From contig QBLP01000008.1 of NCBI GenBank assembly GCA_003070825.1, positions 1 to 23,351 on the forward strand: a stretch of DNA of 23,351 nt, in the 5' to 3' direction. Both the position numbers and the translations under genes were made by a program. How positions within the stretch are numbered: position 1 is the first letter of the stretch; every line of letters begins with the position of its first letter. Below, piece by piece: positions 22,401-23,351 of this stretch. Under the pieces are notes generated by a model. The model made no database searches. It worked only from the letters and a program-made list of their open reading frames with translations, and had not been told where the DNA came from. The DNA comes from Halanaerobium sp. (lineage in GTDB: Bacteria; Bacillota; Halanaerobiia; Halanaerobiales; Halanaerobiaceae).

Positions 22401-23351
22401 TTCCTTCACCTCCTGCTTCAACTTTAGAACCAGTCATTAATTTACCGAGTTCTCTCTCATCTGTTTCTGAAGCTTTTAAAACATCAACAATTTCTCCTTC
22501 AAAAATAACTGCAATTCTATCACTTAAAGATAATACTTCGCTTAATTCTGCTGAAACTAATAAAACACCGGCTCCATTGTCGCGTCGGTCTATAATCTGT
22601 TTATGGATGAATTCGATTGAGCCAACATCTACTCCCCGAGTCGGCTGAGAAGCAATTAAAAACTCAGGATCATGCGAAAATTCTCTGGCAACAATTAATT
22701 TTTGCTGATTACCACCAGATAAATTTTTTGCTTGAGATTCCATTCCACCACCGCGAACATCATATTTTTCTATTAAATCCTGTGTATATTGAGCCACATT
22801 ATCATAATTCATAATTCCATTTTTAGAAAATGGCTCTAAATCATGATACCCCAGAATAATATTTTCTTTCAAATCAAAGTCCATAATTAGACCGCGTTTT
22901 TGTCTATCTTCTGGTATATGAGCAACCTTTTCTCTTTTAATCTCACGAGCATTATATTTTGTAATATCTTTACCGCGCAGCTCAACTTTACCACTTTCAA
23001 TTTTTCTGAGTCCGGTTATAGCTTCTACTAATTCTGACTGACCATTACCCTCAACACCAGCGATACCAAGAATTTCACCTTTGCGGACTGAAAGTGATAT
23101 ATCCTTTACAGCAGGAATATTTCTGTTATCTTTTACATTTAATTTTTCAACACTAAAAATTTCATCACCAGGTTTTGCTTCCGTTTTTTCTACTTCTAAT
23201 AAAACCTGACGCCCTACCATAAGCTCAGCCACATCTTCCTTTGTTACATCTGCAGTTTCAACAGTATCACCATCTATAACTCGCTCAATATATACGACAT
23301 CTCCCCGCTGCTGATTACAGCCGACAGCTGCTAAAATTAATACAGTTAATA
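22393..23351 (-). CDS. ABC nucleoside-importer ATPase, C-terminal half only, fused in frame to a foreign N-terminus
   Basis: The frame is open from the window edge to the TAA at 22393. Up to about 23260 it encodes the second ATPase domain of a two-domain BMP/nucleoside transporter ATPase: TKEDVAELMVGRQVLLEVEK linker, degenerate Walker A GVEGNGQSE, signature NLSGGNQQKLIVAREF, Walker B-like ASQPTRGVDVGS. Such proteins have about 500 residues with a first ATPase domain ahead of this linker. Here the first domain is missing. Instead the frame continues upstream into a lipoprotein-type leader and a nuclease start (see next entry). A shortened start (GTG 23232) is possible but would leave half a transporter ATPase, because the degenerate domain usually lacks full activity. 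So the transporter is probably broken here, or the sequence is misjoined. Confidence 0.85.
   Translation of the reverse strand, partial: LTVLILAAVGCNQQRGDVVYIERVIDGDTVETADVTKEDVAELMVGRQVLLEVEKTEAKPGDEIFSVEKLNVKDNRNIPAVKDISLSVRKGEILGIAGVEGNGQSELVEAITGLRKIESGKVELRGKDITKYNAREIKREKVAHIPEDRQKRGLIMDFDLKENIILGYHDLEPFSKNGIMNYDNVAQYTQDLIEKYDVRGGGMESQAKNLSGGNQQKLIVAREFSHDPEFLIASQPTRGVDVGSIEFIHKQIIDRRDNGAGVLLVSAELSEVLSLSDRIAVIFEGEIVDVLKASETDERELGKLMTGSKVEAGGEGNE
23259..23351 (-). other. N-terminal fragment of SNase-like lipoprotein (thermonuclease family)
   Basis: The last 31 codons read LTVLILAAVGCNQQRGDVV, then YIERVIDGDTVE. The first part is the end of a lipoprotein signal (AVGC, lipid cysteine). 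The second is the first strand of a staphylococcal-nuclease fold: ERVIDGDTV matches the family's VxDGDTV motif with its metal-binding Asp. The rest of the nuclease does not follow. At DGDTVE the frame passes into the ABC ATPase linker. The shared bases around 23259-23280 suggest joining at a short match. The true start is outside the window. Confidence 0.6.

Overview
The window is AT-rich bacterial DNA with strong Shine-Dalgarno sites (GGGAGG, AGGAGG), frequent TTG starts, and sigma-A type promoters. The gene families suggest an anaerobic, fermentative, diderm Firmicute, most likely Halanaerobium or a close relative. This assignment is inferred from remembered protein style (IS30 transposase, ferredoxin-MinD cluster, LdtD-like enzyme), not from a database search.

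Layout. Positions 1-1954 (minus) hold a glycosyltransferase of the GT39/ArnT type, cut by the window edge, and an NAD-dependent sugar epimerase without its N-terminal nucleotide-binding segment. Positions 1992-4781 (plus) hold a sodium-coupled NSS transporter, a nitroreductase and a PHP-domain hydrolase. MnmH (tRNA 2-selenouridine synthase) converges on them at 4871-5935. Positions 6161-9570 (plus) are an operon of five genes: an Mrp/NBP35 ATPase, a NifX-like protein, two MinD-type ATPases each with two ferredoxin-type 4Fe-4S sites, and a second NifX-like protein with a His-rich tail. A separate strong promoter with two copies of a 10-bp word drives a Gly/Arg-rich DUF5320-type gene (9832-10215). 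This set resembles the orange-protein (ORP) complex of Desulfovibrio, but no sigma-54 promoter or activator is visible.

Positions 10444-15118 (plus) hold a MarR regulator, an L,D-transpeptidase, an M15-type peptidase and an acyl-CoA synthetase, closely spaced. Positions 15216-17592 (plus) hold a protein-isoaspartate methyltransferase, a decayed sodium:solute symporter pseudogene and exonuclease III. Positions 17682-18908 (minus) hold an OFA-type MFS transporter with a clear promoter and palindromic operator. An IS30-family element lies at 19081-20286. Positions 20389-23351 (minus) hold a nucleoside/BMP-type ABC operon: two permeases and the C-terminal half of the ATPase.

Two places look like recombination or assembly breakpoints: the truncated epimerase next to the NSS gene (about 1918-1954), and the ABC ATPase at 23258-23280, which runs in frame into the start of a lipoprotein nuclease (SNase-like) instead of its first ATPase domain. 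The most unusual non-coding features are a perfect 26-bp inverted repeat inside the metal-cluster operon (7010-7085), a 50-bp palindrome with a third arm (9590-9661), and palindromic candidate operators over the marR and MFS promoters.
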